From: Acidobacteriota bacterium
Lineage (GTDB): Bacteria > Acidobacteriota > Terriglobia > Bryobacterales > Bryobacteraceae
Length of the DNA: 39,324 nt
Assembly (NCBI GenBank): GCA_016213755.1
Contig: JACQZT010000333.1
Span: 1 to 39,324, forward strand
Direction: 5' to 3'
Shown here: in pieces, positions 28,952 to 38,451 of the stretch
How positions within the stretch are numbered: the first letter of the stretch is position 1
Layout of the letters: each line of letters begins with the position of its first letter
Notes under the pieces: model-generated
Database searches by the model: none
The model's input: only the letters and a program-made list of their open reading frames with translations
Told to the model about the DNA's origin: nothing
Program-made: the position numbers and the translations under genes

Positions 28952-29860
28952 ATGCATATACCCGATGGATTCCTTTCGACTCCGGTGTGGGCGGCCCTGG
29001 ACGCCGCCGCCGTGGTTTCGGTCGGATCCCTGGCGCGCCGGACGCAGCGGGAAATCGAGGATTGCCGCATTCCCGCCCTGGGAGTGATGGGCGCGTTCGT
29101 CTTCGCGGCGCAGATGATCAACTTCCCGGTGGGCCTGGGAACCAGCGGCCACCTGTTGGGCAGCGCGCTGCTGGTGGTGACGCTGGGGCCGGCCGCGGCC
29201 TCGATCGTAATGGCGGCCATCCTCGTGATTCAGGCGCTAATCTTCCAGGACGGCGGAATTCTGGCCCTGGGCGCCAACGTCTTCAACATGGCCGTGGCGG
29301 GGGTTCTGGCCGCCTATCTGCCGTACCGGATCTGGAGCGCGGGGCGCATGCGGAATTTCGCCATCTTCGCCGGCGGCGCTTTGGCGGTATTGGTTGGCGC
29401 GGCACTGGCGGTGGGCGAGTTACTGGCCTCGGGCATTCGGATGGGTCCGGGGATTCTAGGTATCTCGTGCGGTCTGTTTGCCGTGAACGCTGTGCTTGAA
29501 GGGTCCATCACCGTGGCCGTGGTGCGATCGCTGGAGGCGATGCGGCCGGACTGGGTGCGGGCCCCGGACTCCTCCGGCCGGCTGGTGCTCGGGTCCCTGG
29601 CGGCCGCCGCGGTGTTGCTGGCCGTAGTGGGCGTGCTGTTTGCCTCCGCCGATCCGGACGGCCTCCAGCGACTGGCCGAGCGGGCTGGAATCGCGGAGCG
29701 GGCGAAAAACCTGTTCACCACGCCCATGACGGACTATCAACTGGGTGGCGTGCGCTCGGAGTGGGCGCGCAAGGCGGTGGCCGGCCTGGCCGGAGTGGCC
29801 GCGATCACGCTGCTCACGCTGGGTCTGAGCAAGGCCCTGGCACGGCGCGGGAGAGCCTGA
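28952..29860 (+). CDS. cbiM: CbiM-type ECF metal transporter substrate-binding membrane protein (CbiN-like C-terminal region)
   Basis: MHIPDGFLSTPVWAALDA: the family's N-terminal Met-His metal-site motif favours ATG at 28952 over track start 28922. C-terminal extension ends MTDYQLGGVRSEWARK...TM. Confidence 0.88.
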   Translation: MHIPDGFLSTPVWAALDAAAVVSVGSLARRTQREIEDCRIPALGVMGAFVFAAQMINFPVGLGTSGHLLGSALLVVTLGPAAASIVMAAILVIQALIFQDGGILALGANVFNMAVAGVLAAYLPYRIWSAGRMRNFAIFAGGALAVLVGAALAVGELLASGIRMGPGILGISCGLFAVNAVLEGSITVAVVRSLEAMRPDWVRAPDSSGRLVLGSLAAAAVLLAVVGVLFASADPDGLQRLAERAGIAERAKNLFTTPMTDYQLGGVRSEWARKAVAGLAGVAAITLLTLGLSKALARRGRA

Positions 29861-30583
29861 GTGCACCAGGTCGTCATTGACCGCTGGAGCCGGCAGGCCA
29901 GCCCGCTGCACAGGATCGAGCCTCGCACTAAGCTCGTGGCGCTGGCGGTTTTTCTGGTGGCCCTGGCCACCGCTCCGGGCGCGCCGCTGGGCCGCGGTGC
30001 GGCCTATCTGCTCATGATCGCGGCCGTCATCGCGCTGGCGAGGCTGCCGGTTTTCGGTCTTCTGGCTCGCGCCGCGGTGGTGCTGCCGTTTTCGGCAACC
30101 TTCGCGCTGGTCAGCCTGCTGGCGGGCGACAGCCAGCGCGCGGCGGCGCTGGCGATCAAGAGTTACCTGTCCGCCTCCGCGGTGCTGCTGATCGTCGCCA
30201 CGACGCCACTGGAGCGCCTGGTCCGGGCCATGGAGGCGCTGGGAGCGCCGCGCCCGGTCGCCCTGATCGCCCAGTTCCTGTATCGCTACCTTTTCGTCGT
30301 CTCCGAGCAGGCGCAGCACATGCGGGTGGCCTCGCTGTGCCGGGCCCCGGAGGCGTCGGGCGCGGCGCGCCGCCTGCGGTTCCGCGCCGCCGCGGGAGCG
30401 GTCGGGGTCCTGTTCGCGCGTTCGTACGCGCGCGCGGAAGGGATTCACCGGGCGCTCATGGCGCGCGGCTTCGAGGGCCGCTTTCCGTCCGTCTCGCTTC
30501 CCCGCCCGCAAGCCTCCGATCTCGCCTTCCTGGCTCTGGCGGCAACTTTATCCGTGGCCATCCGATGGGGAGTGCCAGGCTGA
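29861..30583 (+). CDS. cbiQ: CbiQ-type ECF transporter transmembrane (T) component
   Basis: GTG immediately after the cbiM stop; HRIEPRTKLVALAVFLVALAT; RSYARAEGIHRALMARGFEGRFP. Confidence 0.88.
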   Translation: MHQVVIDRWSRQASPLHRIEPRTKLVALAVFLVALATAPGAPLGRGAAYLLMIAAVIALARLPVFGLLARAAVVLPFSATFALVSLLAGDSQRAAALAIKSYLSASAVLLIVATTPLERLVRAMEALGAPRPVALIAQFLYRYLFVVSEQAQHMRVASLCRAPEASGAARRLRFRAAAGAVGVLFARSYARAEGIHRALMARGFEGRFPSVSLPRPQASDLAFLALAATLSVAIRWGVPG

Positions 30584-31290
30584 TGCGGGACCAACTGCTG
30601 GTGGAAGCGCGCGGAGTGCGATACCGGTACGAAGACGGAACGCCGGCCCTCGAAGGCGTGGATTTCGAACTGCGCCGCAACGAAACCGTCGCGCTGTTCG
30701 GCCCGAACGGATCGGGCAAGACCACCTTCGTTCTGCTGCTGAATGGCTTGCTCACCGGAGAAGGCGAGATCCGCGTGTGCGGCCTGCGCGTGGAGAGAAA
30801 AAACCTGCCGGTCATCCGGCGCAAGGTCGGCGTGGTTTTCCAGGATCCGGAAGAGCAACTCTTCATGCCCACGGTTCTGGAAGACGTGGCGTTTGGCCTG
30901 CTCAGTCAGGGTATCGAGCGCGAGCGGGCACTGAAGGCCGCCACCGGGGCGCTGGAGAAGGTCGGCATGAAGCACAACTCTAACCGGGCGCCCTATCACC
31001 TGAGCGCGGGCGAGAAAAGGCGCGCCACCCTGGCCGGAGTCCTGGTGATGAAACCGGAGATCCTGATTCTGGACGAGCCCACCACGTTCCTGGATCCGCC
31101 GGGCCAGCGCGACCTGATTCACTTACTCGAAGAACTGCCTCAGTCGAAGATCGTGGTCACACACGACACCTGCTTCGCCCGGGCGCTGGCCCAGCGAGCG
31201 GTTTTCTTTGAAAAAGGCCGGGTAACGGGCGCGGGCGCCGTCGAAGACATCGCACGCCGCTTCGACTGGGACAGCCGTCCGGCCCGCTGA
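30583..31290 (+). CDS. cbiO: CbiO-type ECF transporter ATPase
   Basis: ATG at 30583 overlapping the cbiQ stop; Walker A FGPNGSGKTT, Q-loop VFQDPEEQLFMPTV, signature LSAGEKRRATLAG, Walker B ILILDEPT. Confidence 0.92.
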   Translation: MRDQLLVEARGVRYRYEDGTPALEGVDFELRRNETVALFGPNGSGKTTFVLLLNGLLTGEGEIRVCGLRVERKNLPVIRRKVGVVFQDPEEQLFMPTVLEDVAFGLLSQGIERERALKAATGALEKVGMKHNSNRAPYHLSAGEKRRATLAGVLVMKPEILILDEPTTFLDPPGQRDLIHLLEELPQSKIVVTHDTCFARALAQRAVFFEKGRVTGAGAVEDIARRFDWDSRPAR

Positions 31291-31321
31291 CACGAACCAT
31301 CTGGGGCGTCCGGAGCGGCTA

Positions 31322-31603
31322 CTAATCGCCGCCCTTGGCCGCCGCGTTCTTGGCTTTCCGGTACTCCGCCCAGCGCCTCTTCTGCGCCAGGGCGATACGC
31401 TTGCGCGCGGCGTCGCTCAACTCTCGCTTGACCGGCGCTGGCGCGGAACTCGCTTCCGCGGCGAAAGCGGCGGGCCGCTTCCTGCCGAGCAGCGACCTCA
31501 CGTACCGGATCTGTTCCTCGATACGATTGCGCTGTAACTCCAAACCCTCCAGCGCCGCGTTCAGGAACGCAGGATCTTGTGCTGGTTGTCTTACTTTAGC
31601 CAT
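31322..31603 (-). CDS. Hypothetical basic protein
   Basis: MAKVRQPAQDPAFLNAALEGLELQRNRIEEQIRYVRSLL...LSDAARKRIALAQKRRWAEYRKAK; purine-rich RBS (GGGGAGAAAG) before ATG at 31603. Confidence 0.7.
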   Translation of the reverse strand: MAKVRQPAQDPAFLNAALEGLELQRNRIEEQIRYVRSLLGRKRPAAFAAEASSAPAPVKRELSDAARKRIALAQKRRWAEYRKAKNAAAKGGD

Positions 31604-31647
31604 AACTTTCTCCCCATCTCCGATTGGATACCAATCCCGCGCAAATG

Positions 31648-32097
31648 TCAACGCCTGACTGGAGATTCGCAAAGAATAGTTACAGGTCCGTCATTTACAA
31701 GATGAACCTGCATGGCGGCCTGAAAGATGCCCGTTTCGACGTGCGCTCCCGAGGCCCGGCAGGCCTCCGCGAAGCGCTCGTAGAGCGTGCGAGCCTGCTC
31801 GGGCGCAGCGGCGTCGTCGAAACTCGGGCGCCGGCCCTTGCGGCAGTCGCCGCACAAAGTGAATTGAGAGACGATCAAGAGCGCGCCCTGGCTCTCCAGC
31901 AAACTGCGATTCATCTTTCCTGCCAGGTCCGGAAAAATTCGCAGGTTGACCACCTTGCCGGCCAGATAGGCCGCATCGGACGAGTCATCGGTCCGGGACA
32001 CGCCCACAAACACCACCAATCCCCTGGAGATGGCGCCCGCCACTTGGCCCTCCACCTCGACCCGAGCCTCGCTCACTCTTTGCAGCAGCGCTTTCAT
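31648..32097 (-). CDS. dtd: D-aminoacyl-tRNA deacylase (D-Tyr-tRNA deacylase)
   Basis: [37 protein letters not shown]...[21 protein letters not shown]...[13 protein letters not shown]. Confidence 0.95.
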   Translation of the reverse strand: MKALLQRVSEARVEVEGQVAGAISRGLVVFVGVSRTDDSSDAAYLAGKVVNLRIFPDLAGKMNRSLLESQGALLIVSQFTLCGDCRKGRRPSFDDAAAPEQARTLYERFAEACRASGAHVETGIFQAAMQVHLVNDGPVTILCESPVRR

Positions 32098-32143
32098 CGC
32101 ATTCACCCCGTGGTATACATGGCAAGAGGCGTTTTCGTTTCCT

Positions 32144-33139
32144 ATGATCGAAACCTATGCATACGCCCGGGCGGGCTTTCTCGGCAATCCGAGCGACGGC
32201 TACTTCGGAAAGACCATCGCCTTCCTGGTGCGAAATTTCCGTGCCAGGGTCTTACTTTACCCCAGCGCCAAACTGGAGATCAAGCTTTCCAAGGCGGACA
32301 CGCCGGCGTTCGAGAATCTGGATGATCTCTATCGCACCACCCGCTGGAGGGGCTACTACGGAGGTGTGCGTATCATCCAGGCGCTGCTGGTGCGATTGGT
32401 GGATTACTGCCGGGATAACGGGATCGAACTGCCGGAACGCAATTTTACCATTGAGTACGAAACCACAATTCCGCTGCGGCTGGGTCTGGGCGGTTCGAGC
32501 TCTATCATCACCGCGGCCTTGCGCGCCCTGATGCAATATTACGCCCTGGACATCCCGCTCCCGGTACAGGCCAACCTGGCCTTGGAAACCGAGACCCGGG
32601 AGCTGGGCGTCGGCGCGGGTTTGCAGGACCGCGTGGTGCAGGCCTACGAGGGCCTGGTGTTCATGGATTTCGCGCGAGACATCATGCAGCGGCAGGGCCA
32701 CGGGGAGTACGAACTGCTCGATCCGGCGCTGCTCCCTCCCGTCTATGTCGCCTACCGAACCAGCCTGAGCGAAGGCACCGAGGTGTTTCACAACGACGTG
32801 CGCGCGCGCTGGCGGGCGGGCGACCCGGCGGTGACCGCGGCCATGCTCCGCTGGGCGCAGATCGCCAGCGAGGGCCGGCAGGCCCTGCTCGCGCAAGATT
32901 ACGCCGCGCTCGACGCCCTGATCGACGAGAATTTCGATTTGCGGGCGCTGGTCTACCCGGTCAGCGCCGGCAACCGGGAGATGATCGATACCGCGCGTTC
33001 GGCCGGCGTGAGCGCCAACTTCGCCGGCTCGGGCGGCGCCATCGTCGGCGCCTATCGGGACGAAGCGGCCTTCGAGCGCCTCAGCGCCGCGCTGCGCGCC
33101 ATCGGGGTGGCGGTGATCCGGCCGCGAATCCGGCCCTAA
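32144..33139 (+). CDS. GHMP kinase family protein (glucuronokinase-like)
   Basis: [78 protein letters not shown]. Confidence 0.88.
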   Translation: MIETYAYARAGFLGNPSDGYFGKTIAFLVRNFRARVLLYPSAKLEIKLSKADTPAFENLDDLYRTTRWRGYYGGVRIIQALLVRLVDYCRDNGIELPERNFTIEYETTIPLRLGLGGSSSIITAALRALMQYYALDIPLPVQANLALETETRELGVGAGLQDRVVQAYEGLVFMDFARDIMQRQGHGEYELLDPALLPPVYVAYRTSLSEGTEVFHNDVRARWRAGDPAVTAAMLRWAQIASEGRQALLAQDYAALDALIDENFDLRALVYPVSAGNREMIDTARSAGVSANFAGSGGAIVGAYRDEAAFERLSAALRAIGVAVIRPRIRP

Positions 33140-33222
33140 TACGGCCGTAAGCAAGTCGCCCGGCCGGAACGAGGGGTTTGCCCGATGCTACCGCTGGCGC
33201 CGTCTCCCGATACATTCTATAG

Positions 33223-33507
33223 ATGATCTACCGTCGTCGCCGGCAGCGGAACTCGGTCTCGGGTGGTTTCTACCGCTTTGAAGGCGGGCACGGCCAATCC
33301 GTTTTCGGGTTTGGCGACCACGACTACATCCGGTTGCGCGACGAATTCGGGAACGTCTGGCGCGGGCACGCCGAAAAGCAGGGCGACAGCACCTTGCGCT
33401 TTTCCTTCCGCGATTCCAACGGCAGCTTCATCACCGGCATTTCCGACCACACCGGCATTCTCCTGCGCGACGAACACGGCAACACCTGGCGCGGATTCAA
33501 GGACTAA
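33223..33507 (+). CDS. Hypothetical protein with two internal repeats
   Basis: 94 aa; GFGDHDYIRLRDEFGNVWRGHAE and GISDHTGILLRDEHGNTWRGFKD share 13/23 positions. Confidence 0.65.
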   Translation: MIYRRRRQRNSVSGGFYRFEGGHGQSVFGFGDHDYIRLRDEFGNVWRGHAEKQGDSTLRFSFRDSNGSFITGISDHTGILLRDEHGNTWRGFKD

Positions 33508-33563
33508 CCGGCCGCCCCGGCCACTCGCTATAGTAGGAATTCGGGTCGCGCCCGAATCGTGCC

Positions 33564-34610
33564 ATGGCTTCCAGGAAACAGATCCGATACAAAGACGCCG
33601 GCGTGAACATCGACGAGGCCGGCCGCGCCGTCAGTTTCATCAAGAAACACGCCGGCAAGACCTTCACGGCGAGCGTGCTGACCGACATCGGAACCTTCGG
33701 GGCCGGGTTTCGCCTGGCGGGCTGGAAACAGCCGGTGCTGGTAAGTTCGGCCGATGGCGTGGGCACCAAGCTCAAGATTGCGTTTCTCACCGGGCGTCAC
33801 AACACCATCGGCGAAGACCTGGTGAATCACTGCGTGAACGACATCGCCGTGCAAGGCGCACAGCCCCTGTTCTTTCTGGATTACTATGCGACCGGCCGGC
33901 TGCGAGCCGACGTCGCGGGCCAGGTGGTGGAGGGACTGGCGCGCGGCTGCCGCGCCAACGGCTGCGCCCTGATCGGAGGCGAGACGGCGGAGATGCCGGG
34001 CCTGTACACGCAGGGCGAGTACGACCTGGCGGGCTTCATCGTCGGCGCGGTGGAGCGCAGACGCCTGCTCACCGGCGCGGCCATCCGCGCGGGGGACGTG
34101 CTGCTGGGTCTGCCATCGTCGGGGCTGCACACCAACGGTTACTCGCTGGCGCGGAAACTGCTGCTGGAAACCGCCGGCTACGGGCCCCAGACCTATCTTC
34201 CCGAGCTGAAGTGCACGGTGGCCGACGAACTGCTGAAGGTGCACGTCAGTTACCTGGGGTCAATCCAGGCGATGCACACGGCCGGCGTGCTGAAAGGCGC
34301 GGCGCACATCACCGGCGGCGGCATCACGGACAACACCCCGCGCATGCTGCCCAAAGGGCTGGGCGCGCGGATTGACACGGGCAGTTGGAAGGTCCTGCCG
34401 GTCTTCGAGCTGCTCAAACGCATCGGACGGATTCCGGACCCGGACTGGCGGCGCACGTTCAACCTCGGCGTGGGTCTGATTCTGGCCGTCGGCGGCCGGG
34501 ATGCGGCGAAGGCGGAGCGCCTCCTGCGCCGGCAGGGAGCGTCGCCGTTTGTAATCGGGGAAGTCGTCAAACACCCCCGCGGCGGGAAGCCGCGCGTCAC
34601 CTACCAATGA
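33564..34610 (+). CDS. purM: Phosphoribosylformylglycinamidine cyclo-ligase
   Basis: KDAGVNIDEAGRAVSFIK; SSADGVGTKLKIAF; HCVNDIAVQGAQPLFFLDYYATG; GGETAEMPGLY; GLPSSGLHTNGYSLAR. Confidence 0.96.
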   Translation: MASRKQIRYKDAGVNIDEAGRAVSFIKKHAGKTFTASVLTDIGTFGAGFRLAGWKQPVLVSSADGVGTKLKIAFLTGRHNTIGEDLVNHCVNDIAVQGAQPLFFLDYYATGRLRADVAGQVVEGLARGCRANGCALIGGETAEMPGLYTQGEYDLAGFIVGAVERRRLLTGAAIRAGDVLLGLPSSGLHTNGYSLARKLLLETAGYGPQTYLPELKCTVADELLKVHVSYLGSIQAMHTAGVLKGAAHITGGGITDNTPRMLPKGLGARIDTGSWKVLPVFELLKRIGRIPDPDWRRTFNLGVGLILAVGGRDAAKAERLLRRQGASPFVIGEVVKHPRGGKPRVTYQ

Positions 34611-35209
34611 AACGACTGGGCATTCTGCTTTCCGGACGGGGATCCAATTTCGAGGCCATCGCCGACAGCGTCGAGGCGGGCCGCATCCCGGCGTCTATCG
34701 CCGTGGTCCTCTCCAACCGTCCCGAAGCGCGGGGCCTGGAAACCGCCCGCCGGCGGGGCCTCAACGCCGTCTCGATCCCTTCCAAGGGGTTGGACCGCGA
34801 GGTATACGACCGGTTGGTGGTAGCGGAACTTCGCAAACATGAGGTCGACCTGGTCTGCCTGGCAGGATTCATGCGCCTGCTGTCGGCTTACTTTGTGCGC
34901 GAGTTTCCGCTGCGCATTCTGAACATCCATCCTTCCCTGCTGCCGGCGTTTCCCGGTCTGGACGCGCAACACCAGGCGCTCGAGCACGGCGTCAAGATCA
35001 GCGGCTGCACGGTGCACTTTGTGGACGAGTATCTGGACCACGGGCCGATCGTCGTGCAGACCCCTGTCCCGGTGCTGGACGGCGATACCGATGAGACGCT
35101 TTCGCTCCGCATCCTGAAAGAAGAGCACCGCATATACACCGAAGCCATCAACGTGGTTCTCTCCGCCGGGTGGCGGATCGAAGGCCGGCGAGTGGTTACC
35201 GCGCGTTAG
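34607..35209 (+). CDS. purN: Phosphoribosylglycinamide formyltransferase
   Basis: MKRLGILLSGRGSNFEAIADSVEAG; VLSNRPEARGLETA; LAGFMRLLS; NIHPSLLPAFPGLDAQHQALEHGVKISGCTVHFVDEYLDHGPIV. ATGA overlap with purM. Confidence 0.96.
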   Translation: MKRLGILLSGRGSNFEAIADSVEAGRIPASIAVVLSNRPEARGLETARRRGLNAVSIPSKGLDREVYDRLVVAELRKHEVDLVCLAGFMRLLSAYFVREFPLRILNIHPSLLPAFPGLDAQHQALEHGVKISGCTVHFVDEYLDHGPIVVQTPVPVLDGDTDETLSLRILKEEHRIYTEAINVVLSAGWRIEGRRVVTAR

Positions 35210-36468
35210 GCGGCGCGCATTCCCTTGCGGCCGGCGGCGAGGATCTGCCGCAAGCGTTGTCCCACCAGCAGGTCCTCGCCGGGCTGCATGGTCATCGAGA
35301 TAATGCGAATGGCGTCGTTGCGGCGCGGCGACTTGCGGTCTCCGAGCACGGCCGGCACCAGGCTGGGGTTGTTCGCGGTGAGGACCTCGATGCGCGGTTC
35401 GCCCTCGCGCAGTTGGCGGTCGCAGTCGGCCACGCTGAAACCCCATTTCTCTTCGTCCCACGTCACCACCAGCGTGGGATAGCGGTTGCCGCCCTGGGGG
35501 ATTTCGATGCGGGTGGCGACGTCCGGCACGCTGTCCACCAGCTTCCGGATGCGCTGGACGCGCAGGTTCCACTCGCGGTCGAGGGCAGCCAGGTCCCGGT
35601 GCGCCCACGCTTCCACCGCCGCCAGGCAGCCCATGATCTCTTCCTTGCCCACTTTCATGGGGCGGCACACCGCGCCCTCCCAGGGGCTTGAGTTGGCCAG
35701 CGCGGCTTCGATCAGGTCCTTGCGGCCCAGCAGCAGGCCCGAGCACTGCGGGCCGCACAGTCCCTTGCCGCCGCTGAAGGTGTACAGGTCGGCGCCCATC
35801 TTCGCGTACAGGCGCAGGTTTTCGAAGGGCGGGATGCCCGCGGCGTCGTCCAGCAGCAGCGGCACGCGCGCGGCCTTGGCGATGGCGATCGCCTTTTCCA
35901 GCCGTTCGCCCAGCGCGGTGGTGTAGATCATGGCCGTGTTGGGGTTGAGAGCGGCCTGCAACTCGGCGTGAGCGCGGGTCAGCACCAGTTTGCCGCCCGC
36001 CAGGCGGATGGCGCTGTCGAAGGCGCTGCGCCCGCCGAACATGACCACCTCGTGCTTGAGGCCGGTGGTGTCGGGCAGTTGCCAGACCTTGGCCGGATCG
36101 CTGCCGGCGATGCAGGCGGCGGTGGCTGCCGCCATCGCGCCCGCGGCGCCCGAAGTGATCATGCCGGACTCGGCGCCCGACAACTGCGCCAGGCGCCGGC
36201 CCACTCCCCGCTGCAATTCGAACATGTCCACGAAGTGCAAGGCGGCCTGCTCCTTCGCGCGCCGGACCTCGGGAAGTTCGAGCGAGCCGCTCAGATAGGT
36301 CCACGTGCCGCGGGCGTTAATGAACGGGCGCACGCCGATGCGGGTGTAGATGTTGTTCCGGCCGCCCCAGGCCTTGGCCCACAAGCCGCGGGCATTGACG
36401 CAAGCAAGCAGAGGCAGCGCGCCCGCCCACTTCACGAACGCGCGCCGGTGAACCGATTCTGAAAACAT
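35206..36468 (-). CDS. SelA-like PLP-dependent aminotransferase-fold protein with Tat-like signal
   Basis: MFSESVHRRAFVKWAGALPLLACVNARGLWAKA; IYTRIGVRPFINARGTWTYLSGSL; MITSGAAGAMAAATAACIAG; PLLLDDAAGIPP; DLYTFSGGKGLCGPQCSGLLLGRKDLI. Confidence 0.86.
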   Translation of the reverse strand: MFSESVHRRAFVKWAGALPLLACVNARGLWAKAWGGRNNIYTRIGVRPFINARGTWTYLSGSLELPEVRRAKEQAALHFVDMFELQRGVGRRLAQLSGAESGMITSGAAGAMAAATAACIAGSDPAKVWQLPDTTGLKHEVVMFGGRSAFDSAIRLAGGKLVLTRAHAELQAALNPNTAMIYTTALGERLEKAIAIAKAARVPLLLDDAAGIPPFENLRLYAKMGADLYTFSGGKGLCGPQCSGLLLGRKDLIEAALANSSPWEGAVCRPMKVGKEEIMGCLAAVEAWAHRDLAALDREWNLRVQRIRKLVDSVPDVATRIEIPQGGNRYPTLVVTWDEEKWGFSVADCDRQLREGEPRIEVLTANNPSLVPAVLGDRKSPRRNDAIRIISMTMQPGEDLLVGQRLRQILAAGRKGMRAA

Positions 36469-36472
36469 GACG

Positions 36473-37060
36473 TTACTGGCCGGCGTTTTCGCCGTAGTCC
36501 TTCTTGGCTTTGTCGGTGACGGTCCACAGATACACCGTCCGCCCGTCGACCGAGATCTTCTTGTCGGGCTGCCAGTCGGCCATGTCGAAGGCGTGCGACA
36601 CGATGCGCGTTCCAGTCTTCAGTTGCTTGAGCAGGATCGGACGCAGCCGCCGGTTGACGTCGGGCAGCAGGTACAACGTCACGATCGTGGCTTCGTGAAC
36701 GTCGGCCTCGAACAGGTTCTTCTCGATGAATCGCGCCTTGTCGGACACGCCCGCCTGGCGCGCGTTTTCCTCGGCTTCCTTGATGCGCTCGGGGTTGATG
36801 TCGATGCCCGTTCCGCGCGCCGCGCCGAACTTCTGAAGGGCCATCACCACGATGCGGCCGTCGCCGCAGCCCAGGTCGAACAGGATGTCCGCGCTCTTGA
36901 TCTCACCGAGTTTCAGCATCCCTTCCACCACCTGCGGGGGTGTCGGAACGTAAGGGACCTCTCCGGGACCGTCGTCCCACTGGGCCCGCACGGGCAGGGA
37001 AACCAGAAGCAGGCCGCCGATCAGCGGCGCCAGCGCGAGAAAAACGCTCTTCGTCCTCAT
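36473..37060 (-). CDS. Class I SAM-dependent methyltransferase with N-terminal signal peptide
   Basis: MRTKSVFLALAPLIGGLLLVSLPVRAQWDDG; SAM motif DILFDLGCGDGRIVVMALQKFGAARGTGIDINPERI. Confidence 0.85.
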   Translation of the reverse strand: MRTKSVFLALAPLIGGLLLVSLPVRAQWDDGPGEVPYVPTPPQVVEGMLKLGEIKSADILFDLGCGDGRIVVMALQKFGAARGTGIDINPERIKEAEENARQAGVSDKARFIEKNLFEADVHEATIVTLYLLPDVNRRLRPILLKQLKTGTRIVSHAFDMADWQPDKKISVDGRTVYLWTVTDKAKKDYGENAGQ

Positions 37061-37185
37061 GCACGAGAGCTTATCACGATTCGGCGCCGCGAATTGGCCG
37101 AAAAAGAATCCTTGCCCGTCCGTGGTTCTTTGTGCACAATCGAAGCAGGACGTTACCGAAGTACCGTAAGTACCGGAAGGGCTCC

Positions 37186-37512
37186 ATGAGACATATTGGG
37201 TCCATTGCAGGCCTGCTGCCCTTGCTGGCGCCATACGCTTACGCGGGACATATCTTCGGCGCCTTGCGAGAGAGCGGCCAGCCCGTAAGAGGGGCGGAGG
37301 TCGTGGTGACCTGCGGCCCCAACCGCTACCCGTCGAAAACCGAAAGCGACGGATCATACCGCCTGTTTGCCAAGGAGACGACCCGCTGCAGTCTGCAGGT
37401 AAACTATAAGGGCCAGTCTCCCCGGGCCGAGATCTTCTCTTACAACGAGCCGACCCGCTACGACTTCGACCTGGTTTGGGAGCAGGGCCGGCTGACTCTC
37501 CGCCGGAGGTAA
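37186..37512 (+). CDS. Small secreted protein with carboxypeptidase-regulatory-like beta-sandwich
   Basis: Signal MRHIGSIAGLLPLLAPYAYA; GHIFGALRESGQPVRGAEVVVTCGPNRYPSKTESDGSYRLFAKETTRCSLQVNYKGQSP. SD GGAAGG 5 nt upstream. Confidence 0.72.
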   Translation: MRHIGSIAGLLPLLAPYAYAGHIFGALRESGQPVRGAEVVVTCGPNRYPSKTESDGSYRLFAKETTRCSLQVNYKGQSPRAEIFSYNEPTRYDFDLVWEQGRLTLRRR

Positions 37513-37513
37513 G

Positions 37514-38437
37514 ATGCCCGAACCAAAAGGGACCGGCGGACAGAGGCGTTGGTGGGAGACAATCGTCCTTCTCCCGTTGTTAACCGCTTTGGTGGGCTTT
37601 CTCTTTACCTGGCTTCAAAACCAGCGTGAGAACCGCGAAGCGAATACCCGCATCTACGCGGATTTGCTGAGCAAACGGGAAGAGGCCGATTCCGCGCTGC
37701 GCAAGGACATGTTCAGCACGGTCATGACCAAGTTCCTGGCTCCGGCGACCGAAGACGTCGATCAGCAGATTCTGCAAGTCGAGTTGCTGGCCTATAACTT
37801 CCACGAGGCTCTGGACATCGCGCCGCTGTTCAAACACATCCACCGGCGCATCGCCCTGCGGGGCGAAGGGACTCCCGAACAACTGGAGCGCCTGGAGAAA
37901 GCGGCCTCGGACGTGACCGCGAAGGAGACCGGCATGCTGGGAGAAGCCGGTGTGGTCGAGGTCCTGCACATCGACCTGGCGAAGCTCCAGGAGCACCCGG
38001 AAGGCGTGCTGGCGTTGCGCAAGAACCTGTGGCTGAAATCCGATTCCGACGGGCGGGGCGACCCGCTGACCGACCCGCGCGTCCAGGCGAACCTGCGGCG
38101 GTTCACCGTCGAGGTGCTGGAGTTCGACCGGCGCAAGAGGGAGTTTCAATTCCGGCTGCGTGTGAGCCCGCCCGGCAAACCGGAAGCCGAGGAGGAGGTG
38201 GATTCCTGGTTTTGGGCCGGGTTCTTCGACTTCCCCATGATCGACAACACGCGGCTGTCCAAGGGGCAGCGCTGCGCCATCGTGCTGAACACACTGGTGG
38301 AGAAGCAGTTCGCCAAAGCCACTCTGGCTTATTTCCCGGGCTCCCGGGCGAGCCTGAAGGACAAGCCCTACTACGACGAAGTCATTCAGGACCTGCTGCG
38401 CACGCGGCGGCGCGCCGGGGAGTTGAACCAGCCGTGA
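37514..38437 (+). CDS. Hypothetical inner-membrane-anchored protein
   Basis: N-terminal TM (WWETIVLLPLLTALVGFLFTWLQ) followed by ~270 aa with no recognised domain; tightly packed with flanking genes. Confidence 0.72.
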   Translation: MPEPKGTGGQRRWWETIVLLPLLTALVGFLFTWLQNQRENREANTRIYADLLSKREEADSALRKDMFSTVMTKFLAPATEDVDQQILQVELLAYNFHEALDIAPLFKHIHRRIALRGEGTPEQLERLEKAASDVTAKETGMLGEAGVVEVLHIDLAKLQEHPEGVLALRKNLWLKSDSDGRGDPLTDPRVQANLRRFTVEVLEFDRRKREFQFRLRVSPPGKPEAEEEVDSWFWAGFFDFPMIDNTRLSKGQRCAIVLNTLVEKQFAKATLAYFPGSRASLKDKPYYDEVIQDLLRTRRRAGELNQP

Positions 38438-38451
38438 ACCCGGAGCCGCGC

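Noticed and set aside
27565-29220. 551-aa minus-strand ORF antisense to the MFS gene and cbiM
   Set aside because: Both opposite-strand genes have strong family signatures; the antisense translation is compositional.
34601-36304. 567-aa minus-strand ORF
   Set aside because: Covers purN antisense and the SelA-like gene in a different frame; no motifs.
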